Source of the DNA: Hofstenia miamia
Taxonomy: Eukaryota > Xenacoelomorpha > Acoela > Hofsteniidae
DNA: 59,610 bases
Direction of reading: 5' to 3'
NCBI GenBank assembly: GCA_900660155.1
Contig: CABFPE010000050.1
Location: 678,599 to 738,208, forward strand
Part shown: positions 13,301 through 23,204 of the stretch, piece after piece
Numbering within the stretch: the stretch's first letter is position 1
How the letters are laid out: every line of letters starts with the position of its first letter
Translations under genes and position numbers: made by a program
Notes under the pieces: model-generated
What the model was told of the DNA's origin: nothing
Seen by the model: only the letters and a program-made list of their open reading frames with translations
The model's database searches: none

Positions 13301-15984
13301 GCACCACCTAAAGTGGTTCTTTTTAGCAACTAAAACCCGGTCTCTGGTTATGATGAACATATATATTGAGCATAGTTTACTTTTTGCAAATTTTTTGCTC
13401 TAATTCATGACAATTGAATACATAAATAGGTTTTTTCATAATGTTGTCATATTGTACAATGTTACTCAAATTTTTTAATGGATTCCACCTTCGTTTTGTC
13501 AGTGTAATTGATTTTATCTTGCTAAGAACTTACTTTCAGAAAAAGATTCGCGTTCAAATGGATTCTGTTCGTCAGGTAAGTTGTGGAGTTCTTGATTTTT
13601 GGCCGAAGTTCACTTTGAATTTGTGTTTTTTACCTGTTTTCATGTGGAGTCATGTACTTGTGTCAATCATTTTACAGCGCACACTAACAGTATTATTCAA
13701 AAATATTTTAAGTTTATGATATAATGACTCATCGTTCTTACTTGTGTAATAAAAACCGGCAAACCTAACTGTAGTTCATTTACAAGGCGTCTAGCTACAA
13801 ATATGATATTCAACGTGATATATTGAGATAACATTAATACTGAAATTAGTCCAGCTACTGATAATGTAGTTCAATTCACTTCTGCTATAGTAAAATAACT
13901 CACAAAACAAATTGTTTACAACTGCCGTTGACTTAGATAATTAAGCTGATCAGTTCAGTAATGCGATTTGTAATTGAATTCTTTGAATAATAAATTTTGG
14001 TAGTTAAAATTATCATTTAATTTGCAATATTGTAAGTGTAATGTATCATTCTACATAGGTTCCTTTCTAACATTAAACAATATTTTTTACGATATTTTTG
14101 TGGATTTTTAAATTTTACTTTGCCATTAACAAGAATGTAAATTTTGGCGACATTAGCCTCTGCTTACTTCTTGACATTATCGCACAGAGTGCTTTTAAGT
14201 GATTCTAATCTGTTAGGTATTTTGTCAGTAGCGTGTATTATGTTGTGCAAGTTGGCATTAAAATATTTATGGTTTTTCCCGGACTTAATTATTCTGGAAT
14301 GTATTGCACTGCTTAAAGTTTATTTGAATTAATGATTGGATTCTGCACCAATGTTAAAGTTTAGACTTCACTATTGTGATATTCGTTTAAATGTCTTAAT
14401 TTGACATTTGATATTAGATCATTTTAAATTAATGGCATTTAATCAAACATGCGATTCCAGATTTATTATTATAACTCCTTAAAAAATGTGTATGGATAAG
14501 CCTCTACAATGTGTAAAGCAATCAATCGGCTCTTTAAGAGACTAACTTGTACAGTGGGGTGGGATCCGCATGGTCTTCTGCCGGTGGGTGGGGTAAGGTG
14601 GGGATGAAATTTCGTCCTATGGGCTTTATGGGGGTTCGTGGGGCTAATATTGTAACTTTAAGCTCTATTATATGGGGATTTGTATTGCTTCCCGCATTCA
14701 AAGAAGAAGACGCGACATAGCTGTTCTATATTTGTGGTTGTTGTCAATGACATGCACTTTAAATTTCAGAGCATAATTGCTATTATTACTAATTCTCTAT
14801 TAGAAATACTTAATCTGCATCAAACTGCAGTAGTAAGAGATATACACTCAAAGTTGTTTTTCAAAATTCTTATTTTTTAAATAAACAATTAATATGGTTC
14901 TTCAGCAGAATAATAAGAATGTGGGTAACAAAATTCAACTTCAACTTCGCTATTATTCAGAAGATGACACCAATCTTGAATAATATATTTTTGCAATTGT
15001 TTTTCTTATTGCATTAGAAAAATCAGTAAGGAAAGATTGTTACCCTAAATATATATGCATATATAGTATTCGAATCGTGTGGCTCTATGGGGATTCCCAC
15101 GGGAATTTTAATAGTGTAGAACTTTGCTACCAATGCACCTCCAGCATTTGAAAGTTATCGGTTTGTGTTAATTCAGAATCGCCTTAGTGAAGTCTGGACT
15201 AAACACAATTTAATCAGTTTTTGATTTCTACTAACATTATTAAATTGATAATATTTTGCACAATATTATTATTCGTTTTCTTTTCATTGCAAAATTTGGT
15301 TAATGTAAATTTTGTCTATTTGCCTGACATATTCATAGGTTGCACTTTATGTAATATAATGTAGAATTTTTTGATTTTTTCCTTATTGCTTATTAATTGT
15401 TTCCTTTGACTAAATAAGGCTTGAAGACCATGGGAGCAACAACTATTTTTTAATGTACATAGACCACTCAAGTCCCATTGAGGCGCGCTTTGTGTAAAGT
15501 CAGAGGAGAGATTCTTCTTTCCTGTGAGCTTTCAGATTTTGTATATTATATTATTTTGTAAGTTATATGTTCGGGTAATTTTTTTAATAAGCCATCAAAA
15601 ATATTTAAAAAATTCTAGACAACTTATGAACTGAAATTTTGAATGAAAATTATATAAAATATTCATTTTATGTTACATCTGAAAATTTTACATAATATAC
15701 ATTTTGCCTTTGTTATTTTACATTTTCGAAGATCGTTTCTAGGTTCTCATTTTTTGAAGAAATTCGCTTTTATAATACATAGTAAGAATATCTCGTTTAA
15801 CTGATCTTTTTATGAACTAGGAGCAGTGAGTGAGAAGTTGGGAGTACCAAAGTGGGGAGGAGCGGTAGCACAGAAGGCAGCATTGTTAGGTACAGCAAGA
15901 GTCCTGAGGAAAGCTCTCAGACTCCCTGATAACTGGTGAGTTCCCCGAGCTGAGAAGAATACCAGCAAGAAGCTGTGCGAAATA

Positions 15985-16035
<51 letters not shown>

Positions 16036-16199
16036 TCTCAGATGTGAGATTGTTTAATTTGGTTTTTAAGAATGTTGGTGGGAAGATGTATTTCCATATT
16101 CCGAACTTGAAGCGAAAACCACGTCCGGATCTGGAAGCCAATTTCGATCTTGATAACCACCGCATTCCTTGCTCTCAAATGGTGGTTGATTTTGCTTAG
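7076..16199 (+). CDS. CLCA family calcium-activated chloride channel regulator, 3' part (9 exons)
   Basis: Nine exons join in frame to 519 codons plus TAG: 7076-7309, 7386-7583, 7845-8073, 8455-8601, 8846-9073, 10616-10751, 12037-12259, 13540-13575 and 16071-16199. Phases are 0,0,1,1,1,2,0,0 and all introns are GT-AG. The product matches the CLCA family from the last part of the VWA domain onward. It has the 'TRLDVVIRWNF...LTFTDP' segment and 'GKWSYKLNA'. It then has the very typical 'HDDGIG(A)PDALANDGVYSRY', an FN3-like segment with 'DDFEHAFFVNQTN' and 'YSNVSNIV', one hydrophobic helix (FFIPVLILIAVLLFVSLAYA) and a basic tail. CLCA proteins are secreted or membrane-anchored, self-cleaving metallohydrolases that modulate TMEM16A-type chloride currents. 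The signal peptide, HExxH hydrolase domain and VWA metal site are not visible in this window, so the gene is 5'-partial here. The retained membrane helix suggests a membrane-anchored form. Confidence 0.85.
7386..7583 (+). CDS. CLCA exon b: post-VWA beta domain
   Basis: 66 codons from IFERNFEKSIEG to PLDATM, flanked by CATAG and GTAAGT. It corresponds to the CLCA region with 'VTVD.T.G.DT.F.V.W....P.I.L.DP'. Phase 0 at both ends. Confidence 0.85.
7845..8073 (+). CDS. CLCA exon c: GKWSY segment
   Basis: Begins IGKWSYKLNA after a TTTAG acceptor and ends in the first base of an Ala codon (ATTG|GTAATA donor). It carries 'EYMHVLATVTKGKHPIINCK', which aligns with the family's 'P..I.A.V.QG..P.L.A.V', then 'LDLHDDGIG'. 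Confidence 0.87.
8455..8601 (+). CDS. CLCA exon d: NDGVYSRY motif
   Basis: This short exon (2+145 nt, phase 1 at both ends) encodes PDALANDGVYSRY, the most recognisable CLCA motif ('..KNDGIYSRYF' in vertebrates), and ends at PKLP with donor G|GTAACT. Confidence 0.9.
8846..9073 (+). CDS. CLCA exon e: FN3-like segment
   Basis: TTTTAG acceptor, weak donor AATG|GTATTT. Encodes 75 residues including 'NPLPVTDLHISYMSRKDCVIEVEF', aligning with the family's 'P..I.DL.A....D..I.LSWTAPG'. Here the central Trp of the FN3-like repeat is replaced, so the domain is divergent. Confidence 0.78.
9074..10615 (+). other. CLCA intron 5, no recognised element
   Basis: 1.5-kb intron between the FN3-like exon and the DDFEHAFF exon. 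A 103-codon frame at 9953-10264 starts at TTG, is rich in S/T/K/E and resembles no family I know. It would break the CLCA alignment if spliced in, so I leave it as intron sequence. Confidence 0.5.
10616..10751 (+). CDS. CLCA exon f: DDFEHAFFVN segment
   Basis: Completes the split Ala codon and encodes FVQIAVSDDINVLYDDFEH then AFFVNQTNLI, matching the CLCA line 'Y.IR.S.....L..DF.NA..VNTS'. The donor ATCAG|GTAGCC is weak. Phase 2 matches the acceptor used at 12037. Confidence 0.8.
10752..12036 (+). other. CLCA intron 6, no recognised element
   Basis: 1.29-kb AT-rich intron with no supported transposon or gene. Two AG acceptors lie close together at its end (12028 and 12036). Only the second restores the reading frame into RFFVPKDIQ. 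Confidence 0.5.
12037..12259 (+). CDS. CLCA exon g: end of FN3 and membrane helix
   Basis: Encodes 'RFFVPKDIQRSVNVYSVAV', 'QNEDLYSNVSNIVIAALTDE' and then a roughly 21-residue hydrophobic helix (FFIPVLILIAVLLFVSLAYA). The SNVSNIV segment aligns with the family's 'L.S.VSNI..A'. Donor AAG|GTGAGT. Confidence 0.88.
12787..13346 (+). mobile_element. 560-bp hAT deletion derivative in CLCA intron 7
   Basis: The ends are inverted CAGAGACTGG / CAGAGACCGG and the element is flanked by a perfect 8-bp direct repeat GTTATGAT (12779-12786 and 13347-13354). On the + strand at about 13085-13235 it still encodes 'VERSFSSYNAILTNKRHNLL', the C-terminal dimerisation motif of hAT transposases. The preceding frame (about 12930-13060) is probably the adjoining transposase part. 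The catalytic core is missing, so it can have moved only with a transposase supplied in trans. It lies in the same orientation as the host gene. Confidence 0.9.
13540..13575 (+). CDS. CLCA exon h: 12-residue cytoplasmic micro-exon
   Basis: Encodes KKIRVQMDSVRQ between a TTTCAG acceptor and a GTAAGT donor, phase 0 at both ends. It follows the membrane helix, so it would be cytoplasmic. Both splice sites are strong, but the exon is short and has no family match, so it rests on splice signals and frame alone. Confidence 0.65.
13576..15819 (+). other. CLCA intron 8, first part
   Basis: Non-coding, AT-rich sequence. At 14552-14645 it has an unusual G-rich strand (runs such as GTGGGTGGGG and ATGGGGG), and at about 15086-15106 a short GGGGATTCCC/CGGGAATT inverted patch. 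No protein-coding segment is supported. Confidence 0.5.
15820..15984 (+). mobile_element. LINE 3' end fragment in CLCA intron 8
   Basis: A 39-codon frame reads GAVSEKLGVPKW...AQKAALLGTARVLRKAL and stops at TGA 15937-15939. The 'LGAVS.KL......QKSALLGTA.ILR..L' pattern is the usual C-terminus of an RT-encoding retroelement widespread in sponges, cnidarians and molluscs. A short tail ending in AAATAAATAA leads into a trinucleotide repeat, as expected for a 3' end made by target-primed reverse transcription. It is strongly 5'-truncated. Confidence 0.65.
15985..16034. repeat. (AAT)n microsatellite
   Basis: About 50 bases of AAT repeat forming the tail of the LINE fragment, only about 37 bp before the last CLCA exon, so it may form part of the polypyrimidine/branch region context of that acceptor. 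Confidence 0.95.
16071..16199 (+). CDS. CLCA exon i: cytoplasmic C-terminus and stop
   Basis: Frame of 42 residues plus TAG: NVGGKMYFHIPNLKRKPRP then a segment ending VVDFA. It is basic, then mixed, with no known motif. The acceptor is GGTTTTTAAG, chosen because it gives phase 0 and an uninterrupted frame; the CAG at 16041 would run into TGA. Confidence 0.68.
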   Translation, partial: NVGGKMYFHIPNLKRKPRPDLEANFDLDNHRIPCSQMVVDFA

Positions 16200-16951
16200 A
16201 CTGCTTCTTGCGTTGCTTTTTATTCTGTTCTTTTGCTTGTTATGAATTGGTGCTTTTTAAAATCTAGATGCTGAAGCATCAATTGCATGCCTGTTTTTAT
16301 TTGATTAAAGTTTGATTTTGCATTTATTTTCGTGTCATAATGTTTTTAATAACAGAAAATGAAATTCAGGATTTTTCGGATAAATTGCATATTGTCCGCA
16401 TAACAACCCTGTTTTCCTCTTTGTTTTGCGGTAATAATAATATGCTAAGCAATAAATATGATAAAAGAACTGCAAACAAGTGTCAAAAAAGTATAATGTC
16501 ATGTTGGTCTCTCTTGCATATCTTATAACTTTAAGGCTTCATATTGAGTAATTTTTATAGATCTGTCAAATATTGCCGCCAAAATTTAAAGTAGTTATGC
16601 AAAAGAATCTCTGAACATGAACATCAGCCACTATTAGAAATCATTTGACAAATCCTTTAAACTATTAAACATTCGGTTCTTTTGATATTCCAAATGTTAT
16701 ATATTGTAATGAACTGCGGTAGGGCTGTAGCCCGTACCCATAGAAATAGGTTCCTTGGTTTGTCCCTGCTCATTATGCCAGTAGCTAAATGATATTTAAC
16801 TAAAATTGCTTGAATAATAAGAAACCTACTAATGTGCTATTATCCAAGTACACTCAAAATGTCATAAAACCTGTCAATGTAGTTTACGTCAAAAGCATTT
16901 TGACATATTTGAGAAGTCATAATTTTGTCAAGTATTTTACAAATCGTGCAT
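16200..16951. other. CLCA 3' UTR and downstream spacer
   Basis: Contains a possible polyadenylation signal ATTAAA at 16304-16309, about 105 bases after the stop codon, followed by T-rich sequence. The rest has no supported gene. Confidence 0.45.
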
Positions 16952-18173
16952 CAGAGATGGAATCGGATCCAACATTTTAAGATCCGGTCCGATCCGAATT
17001 TTTAACAAAATTTTAGTTTTTAATCCGAAACGGATCCGAATTTAAATTAGTATTCTAACAGTAAATAAACATGCAGTTAAAAATATTTGTTTTTTATAAA
17101 TGCGAATAGAAAATTTGAAGTGCTTCAATACTATCTTGAGATAAAAAATGGACTTACGAAATAGTGCATGCAAATCAATATATTTGTAAGCTTTTTAATA
17201 ATCTAATTCCTAAAATTTTCATTAAATATAATCACAATGTATTTATAGAGTTAAAATAGTTGAGTTTCTTGCCTCTCGCTATATTTTTTATGTCCAAATT
17301 AAAAAAATAATCCGTTTGCATGTCACTATGGATTGACGTTGTTTCAAACAAGATAAATTTACTTCAAAATTGCAGCTAAAGGCGATGAAAACAAGAATAG
17401 CATAAATAACGGCAAATTAAAGAACAACCCCAAAATTTATATTGCAAGACATTAAAAAAAATTGTTGTAGAGATTTAAATATAAATTTTGAATTTTATTG
17501 AAATTGGATACTAAATTGGATACTAAATTGGATTAAAAACTTTAAATTATATAACAACAACATTAAATTAATTAATGCTCTATTAGTGGTATGGTTCTAT
17601 AAGCATTTTTGTATTAGTGAATATATTATGATAAACCTTCTGGGTACTTAATTGATCTTGGCATTGCAAGTTGCTTAGAATGCATATTTAAATAAGATTT
17701 TTTTGATTGAAGAGCATCCCAAATTATACATTAGTATTTTTACATTGTGGCAGTGTTTGCAAAAACTAATGAATTCCACTACTCTGTGTTCTGTGCTTTT
17801 TCTTTGACATACATATTAGAGAGAATCCTTTTCAGAATTCTGCTTTTCCATTTGAAAGTTTGTACAAACAATGTTTTTGGTTGCTTCACTATTTTATCAT
17901 TTTGTGATGGCTAACATGAATCGCATTTTCAGATTTGAAGTATTCGTCACCAATTTTATAAGTTGTTGGAAAAAATAACACAGAACCTGTTGAATGAACG
18001 ATGAAATTCAATTACAAAATTCCACTTAGATTGAGGTTATTAACACACTTAAATTGAGATTCAATGTAAAAATATGCTTAATTAATAAAATGTACAAATT
18101 AACAAGTTTTAAAATTTTTTGCATCCGAAACAGATCCGAAGTTTCTCAAAATGAATATCCGATTCCATCTCTG
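16952..18173. mobile_element. 1222-bp hAT-type non-autonomous transposon
   Basis: The termini are perfect 17-bp inverted repeats CAGAGATGGAATCGGAT. The flanks TCGTGCAT (16944-16951) and TTGTGCAT (18174-18181) are an 8-bp direct repeat with one mismatch, the hAT signature. Subterminal GATCCGAA/TTCGGATC words occur several times at both ends (for example GGATCCGAA near 17034 and ATCCGAAAC near 18123). No transposase segment is recognisable inside, and the interior is AT-rich. Confidence 0.88.
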
Positions 18174-18181
18174 TTGTGCAT

Positions 18182-18661
18182 CAAATCACATAATGATAGA
18201 CATCATCTCCAACTCTTTTGTTGGAGACGTGGTGTTAGTTATTACAATAAGAGACTATACTGCTTGTATGACCTTGCAATATTTTATTTTACTTTAATTC
18301 AAATATAAACGTTATAGAACGCCTTTTGAAGTTCACAAATTATTATTCTTACGTTACAATATATTGTACATAAGTAGAGCATGTTTATCAATGCAATATC
18401 AGAAACTGACAGTGAAATGGAATTCTCTGGTTTTGGGCAAAACAGTAAATTTTTTGTGGCTTAATGTAATATTTTATTTGTTACGTTGTTATTTACAACA
18501 ATAACAACATATATTTAAGTTCTCATGTGCATTTACATTTATTAAGTTTACAACCTTATGAATAACATAAATAATGCAACTTTCTTCATATGAGCTTAGG
18601 TATGACAGTAGATGTTTGTTTCTTGGTTACGTTTATAAATTACATATAACTTAATAAATAT
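18182..18661. other. No recognised gene
   Basis: AT-rich spacer between the hAT element and LINE A. The last part (about 18500-18661) may be the LINE A 3' untranslated region, since the element's last stop is on the minus strand at 18668. Confidence 0.4.
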
Positions 18662-18667
18662 TTTTAC

Positions 18668-19201
18668 TTATTCTTGAGTTGCACATCTTATTCTATAATT
18701 AGTCAGATAATTGATATTTGGTCGTGTAATCATGTTTTTCAACCTATTAAATATTGAATAATTTTTTTCACGTCTTGTACTGTAATCCAATTTGCTCCAT
18801 TGTGATATTGAATAATTTAGGAATCCGCTCTTCATTACTTTTCTATTATACTTAGTTTTACCAAATGTAATTGTTCTTTGATTTAAATGATTAGAAATGT
18901 TCGATTTTCTTTTCCAAAATATCGATAAACATCTAATATTTTGAAGAGCTTCTAATGATCTTAGATGATATTTACACATTATTTCTCTTTTATTTTTGTT
19001 GCTAATTATGTTTATTCCCCATTTAAATACTTTCTCAAAGTTCGATTTTGCTTTTTTATTTAAGTTCGTTAATAAACAAGATGAGTACAAGAAATGGGAT
19101 AAAACAAGTGATCGAAAGAGTATTACCTTCCATTCTATTGGTATAAACTTTCCAATTTTTTGAATTGATCTTATACCATACGCCATTTTCTTTATGATGT
19201 T
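18668..19201 (-). pseudogene. LINE A RT C-terminal (thumb) region
   Basis: Open frame containing KKMAYGIRSIQKIGKFIP, 'LVLSHFLYSSCLLTNL' and a basic tail ending CATQE. These resemble the RT thumb/connection region after the catalytic YxDD of CR1/Jockey-like LINEs ('..SLIYSHLLYG..VWG'). Its upstream end stops at the n at 19202. A partly identical copy continues at 19657-19850. Confidence 0.65.
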
Positions 19202-19202
19202 G

Positions 19203-19655
19203 NTCATTTACTTCAATAACTACCGACACATGCAACCACTTTTTTGCCAAATATGTCTTCTATACTTTTTTTCTCATCAGAAAACCACTGAATGTTATCC
19301 GCGATCAAATGTCGATTAGCACAACCTGAACAAGTCGCAATGACAACACCTTCGACATAAACCTGTCTAGAAATTACAACAAAGTAAAGATTTCGTCAAT
19401 GCTTTCTTCTTTATTTAAAGTCCCTAGTACACAAGCGGCATTATGTTGAATAATTATCGATGTTATTGATTAATACAGAAATTCTTTTGCTCGTTTATCG
19501 CCAGATATATTTACAAGTTTGTCTCCTAGATCTTGCAAAAAACTTTTCGTCGAAGATCCGAAATTTCCTTGAGTATCGAAAGCAAGGGGTTGGAACAAGT
19601 AGCCGCTGTTGGATATTTCGGTATTCTTTGCAGCTTTGCGTTCCTCGGCCTCTTT
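19203..19655 (-). mobile_element. LINE B fragment between single n's, likely assembly insert
   Basis: This roughly 450-bp segment is essentially the same as 20539-20946 and is bounded by single n's at 19202 and 19656. On the minus strand it encodes GYLFQPLAFDTQGNFGSSTK then 'GDKLVNISGDKRAKEFLYQS', the C-terminal 'FQPLAFET' domain of a retroelement family. It splits element A at a point where the A sequence is duplicated on both sides (19009-19200 and 19657-19850), which is best explained by scaffolding or gap filling. Confidence 0.7.
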
Positions 19656-19656
19656 N

Positions 19657-20330
19657 TTATGTTTATTCCCCATTTAAATACTTTCTCAAAGTTCGATTTT
19701 GCTTTTTTATTTAAGTTCGTTAATAAACAAGATGAGTACAAGAAATGGGATAGAACAAGTAATCGAAAGAGTATTACCCTCCATTCTACTGGTATAAACT
19801 TTCCAATTTTTTGAATTGACATTATACCATACGCCATTTTCTTTATGATGTTGCTTGCCTCGTCTTCAAAATTCAATTTATTATCAATTACTACTCCCAA
19901 ATATTTCCTTTTTGGTGATTCCTGAATGATGTTGTTACATATCTTAATACTTTCTAATATTGATTCATTTCTTCTATTCTTAATTACCATAATTTTTCAA
20001 TATTTAGCTTTAACAAATTATTATTAAAGAATGATTGCAGTTTTTTTCGACATTTTCTTGTAAATTTAAAATATCATTACAATAAATGAGAGTACATGAT
20101 TACTATTAATGTGCTGATCCATATCATTTACATATAACCTAAATAATAACGGACCCAGTACTGATCCTTGTGGTACTCCATGGTTTATTTCTAATGAATT
20201 TGATATTTCTTCTTTGAGTTTCACATACTGATATGTATTTAATAATTCTATTAATGAATCACTAAAATTATAAATCTGCTTTAACTTTTTCAATAAAATA
20301 GAATTTTTTATTAATCAACGCTTAATAACA
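19657..20330 (-). pseudogene. LINE A reverse transcriptase core, degenerate
   Basis: On the minus strand this encodes 'LKQIYNFSDSLIELLNTYQY', then the RT motif B region '[20 protein letters not shown]', then 'ESPKRKYLGVVIDNKLNFED'. The catalytic YADD position reads YCND after a frameshift near 20080-20095, so both spacing and a catalytic Asp are lost. The 5' continuation (RT motif A, SKAFNSI) is at about 22140-22185, on the other side of LINE B. Confidence 0.72.
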
Positions 20331-22136
20331 TAAACATCAAATAATGAACACATAAGTACAAATGAATTTTAAAAAAAGCGCATGTTAAAACCAATATCAA
20401 GAAGCTTTGTTTTCTACAGTAATATATAAGGCAACTTCCAATTCATCAGTTCATTCCACAATGGCAACATTAAAACGATCTTAAACTTGATTTATAATCA
20501 CAGCATCTTCAGGCTAGAAACGAATGTGATTGGCAATCATTTACTTCAATAACTACCGACACATGCAACCACTTTTTTGCCAAATATGTCTTCTATACTT
20601 TTTTTCTCATCAGAAAACCACTGAATGTTATCCGCGATCAAATGTCGATTAGCACAACCTGAACAAGTCGCAATGACAACACCTTCGACATAAACCTGTC
20701 TAGAAATTACAACAAAGTAAAGATTTCGTCAATGCTTTCTTCTTTATTTAAAGTCCCTAGTACACAAGCGGCATTATGTTGAATAATTATCGATGTTATT
20801 GATTAATACAGAAATTCTTTTGCTCGTTTATCGCCAGATATATTTACAAGTTTGTCTCCTAGATCTTGCAAAAAACTTTTCGTCGAAGATCCGAAATTTC
20901 CTTGAGTATCGAAAGCAAGGGGTTGGAACAAGTAGCCGCTGTTGGANNNNNNNNNNNNNNNNNNNNNNNNNNNNNNNNNNNNNNNNNNNNNNNNNNNNNN
21001 NNNNNNNNNNNNNNNNNNNNNNNNNNNNNNNNNNNNNNNNNNNNNNNNNNNNNNNNNNNNNNNNNNNNNNNNNNNNNNNNNNNNNNNNNNNNNNNNNNNN
21101 NNNNNNNNNNNNNNNNNNNNNNNNNNNNNNNNNNNNNNNNNNNNNNNNNNNNNNNNNNNNNNNNNNNNNNNNNNNNNNNNNNNNNNNNNNNNNNNNNNNN
21201 NNNNNNNNNNNNNNNNNNNNNNNNNNNNNNNNNNNNNNNNNNNNNNNNNNNNNNNNNNNNNNNNNNNNNNNNNNNNNNNNNNNNNNNNNNNNNNNNNNNN
21301 NNNNNNNNNNNNNNNNNNNNNNNNNNNNNNNNNNNNNNNNNNNNNNNNNNNNNNNNNNNNNNNNNNNNNNNNNNNNNNNNNNNNNNNNNNNNNNNNNNNN
21401 NNNNNNNNNNNNNNNNNNNNNNNNNNNNNNNNNNNNNNNNNNNNNNNNNNNNNNNNNNNNNNNNNNNNNNNNNNNNNNNNNNNNNNNNNNNNNNNNNNNN
21501 NNNNNNNNNNNNNNNNNNNNNNNNNNNNNNNNNNNNNNNNNNNNNNNNNNNNNNNNNNNNNNNNNNNNNNNNNNNNNNNNNNNNNNNNNNNNNNNNNNNN
21601 NNNNNNNNNNNNNNNNNNNNNNNNNNNNNNNNNNNNNNNNNNNNNNNNNNNNNNNNNNNNNNNNNNNNNNNNNNNNNNNNNNNNNNNNNNNNNNNNNNNN
21701 NNNNNNNNNNNNNNNNNNNNNNNNNNNNNNNNNNNNNNNNNNNNNNNNNNNNNNNNNNNNNNNNNNNNNNNNNNNNNNNNNNNNNNNNNNNNNNNNNNNN
21801 NNNNNNNNNNNNNNNNNNNNNNNNNNNNNNNNNNNNNNNNNNNNNNAAAAAATAGTTCATCTTAGGCACATGCAAACAATTTTTTAAAAGAATAAAAGCA
21901 TAATGTATGTCAATTTTTTCCAAATTTTTAGCCATATTAGAGAAAGTATTAAGTTTCTCTGATAAACAATTCTCAACAGCTTTGTCTCCAATTGGTGCCC
22001 CAAGGATAACTAAGTCCTTTATTTCGGTTTCACTTACGCCAGGGCATACTTCGTCGAATTCTTGCATGATTTTTTTCTTTTTCACATTAACAGGTCAAAC
22101 TAAAAAGACAATTTCACACTTGCTATTTATTTATTG
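20331..22136 (-). mobile_element. LINE B (FQPLAFET-type retroelement), nested in LINE A
   Basis: On the minus strand, 22085-21847 encodes 'DLVILGAPIGDKAVENCLSE' and 'KIDIHYAFILLKNCLHVPKM', the region after the RT core in a LINE family with 'LLGAPLG...L.DA..AF.LLRN...P'. After a 900-base gap it resumes at 20946 with the C-terminal FQPLAFDTQG region. The remainder down to 20331 would be its 3' UTR. It interrupts LINE A exactly between motif A and the next helix of the RT, with A/T-rich words (AATAAATAAA / TTAATAAAAAA) at the borders that could be a target duplication. Confidence 0.62.
20947..21846. other. Assembly gap, 900 undetermined bases
   Basis: Exactly 900 n, probably a nominal or estimated gap. 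It lies inside LINE B, between its LLGAPIG region and its FQPLAFDT region, so the missing sequence is probably retroelement. Confidence 0.98.
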
Positions 22137-23118
22137 AATTAAATGCCTTTGAAATACCTAGTGATGCTATATATAGATTTTCATTCCTATCTAATTTTGA
22201 TCTCCAGCATAAAGTAAAGCATCATTTGTAGAGGTATCTTTTTGAAATCCAACCTGATGTTTTGATATTAATTCATTTTGTTCCACATATAGGTTAATTT
22301 GGTTGAATAATAATTTTTCAAATATTTTATTAATTACTGTTAATATTGAAATTGGTCGGTAATTTCTGCAAGATCTTTTCTTTCTTCTTATATATTGGTG
22401 TAACTTTAGCAATTTTTAAGTAATCGGGGTAAGTTGATTCTGCCAAGCATTGATTAAATAAGTCACACAAAGGTCTCAATAAAATACCTAAGGCACCTTT
22501 CAACAACCAAAGAGGAAATTCACAATGACCTTTCGCTTTGTTCCAATTAATTTTTTTGTTTCTTTATATTATTATACTAATGTAATAAATCTTGGTTTAT
22601 AGGGATCATCATGTTTTCTAATATTGCGATGCTTATGATAAAAATGTTCAAACTTTGTATTTAGGTTGTCATTCATTTTTAGTTTCACAAATCTTTCATT
22701 TAAAATATTACTAATTTCTTTGTCATTTGTAATGTATTCACCATTATCGTTTACTATATAAGGAATTTCATTTTCTTCTTAAAACTTAAAAAATTCGAAA
22801 TAAATGACCACTTTTGTTTAACAGATTTTTTTCATTAAAAGATTTTTGTAAAAAAAATGTTTTATAATGATCGTAGTTGACTTTCGAATTGTTTTGACAA
22901 AAAATTGCATGTGCCTTATGCTTTTTTCCAATGCATTTTTTTCTTTCTTTAGATATCCATATCTTCCACGTTTTGATTCCATTCTTTACATTGTGTTTTT
23001 GAATCTTTGTAATCGGACAAAGCCTATGATAAGTACTTATTAAATTATCTATTATTAACATAATTTTTTGATACAGTGTTGTACCAAGGTAGTAATCATT
23101 CCAGCTTAAATTGATCAA
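22137..23118 (-). pseudogene. LINE A EN-RT linker, RT fingers and motif A
   Basis: Minus strand, from 23118: 'KNGIKTWKIWISKERKKCIG' with 'VNYDHYKTFF' (the linker), then 'SCRNYRPISILTVINKIFEK' and 'LISKHQVGFQKDTSTNDALL' (RT fingers, 22412-22191), then 'SLGISKAFNSI' (motif A with its catalytic Asp lost, where LDLSKAFD is expected). Several frameshifts occur between 22780 and 22420. Confidence 0.72.
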
Positions 23119-23204
23119 CCCCTTAAAAATTATTGTTAAAGTAATTCTTTGAATAAAATCTTTTAGTGCAATATATCCGTGAATCTGTTTGAGTCTTTAT
23201 ATTA

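Noticed and set aside
20793..22085. Very long frames spanning the undetermined region.
   Set aside because: They are produced by reading n bases as open codons. Only the sequenced ends are meaningful.
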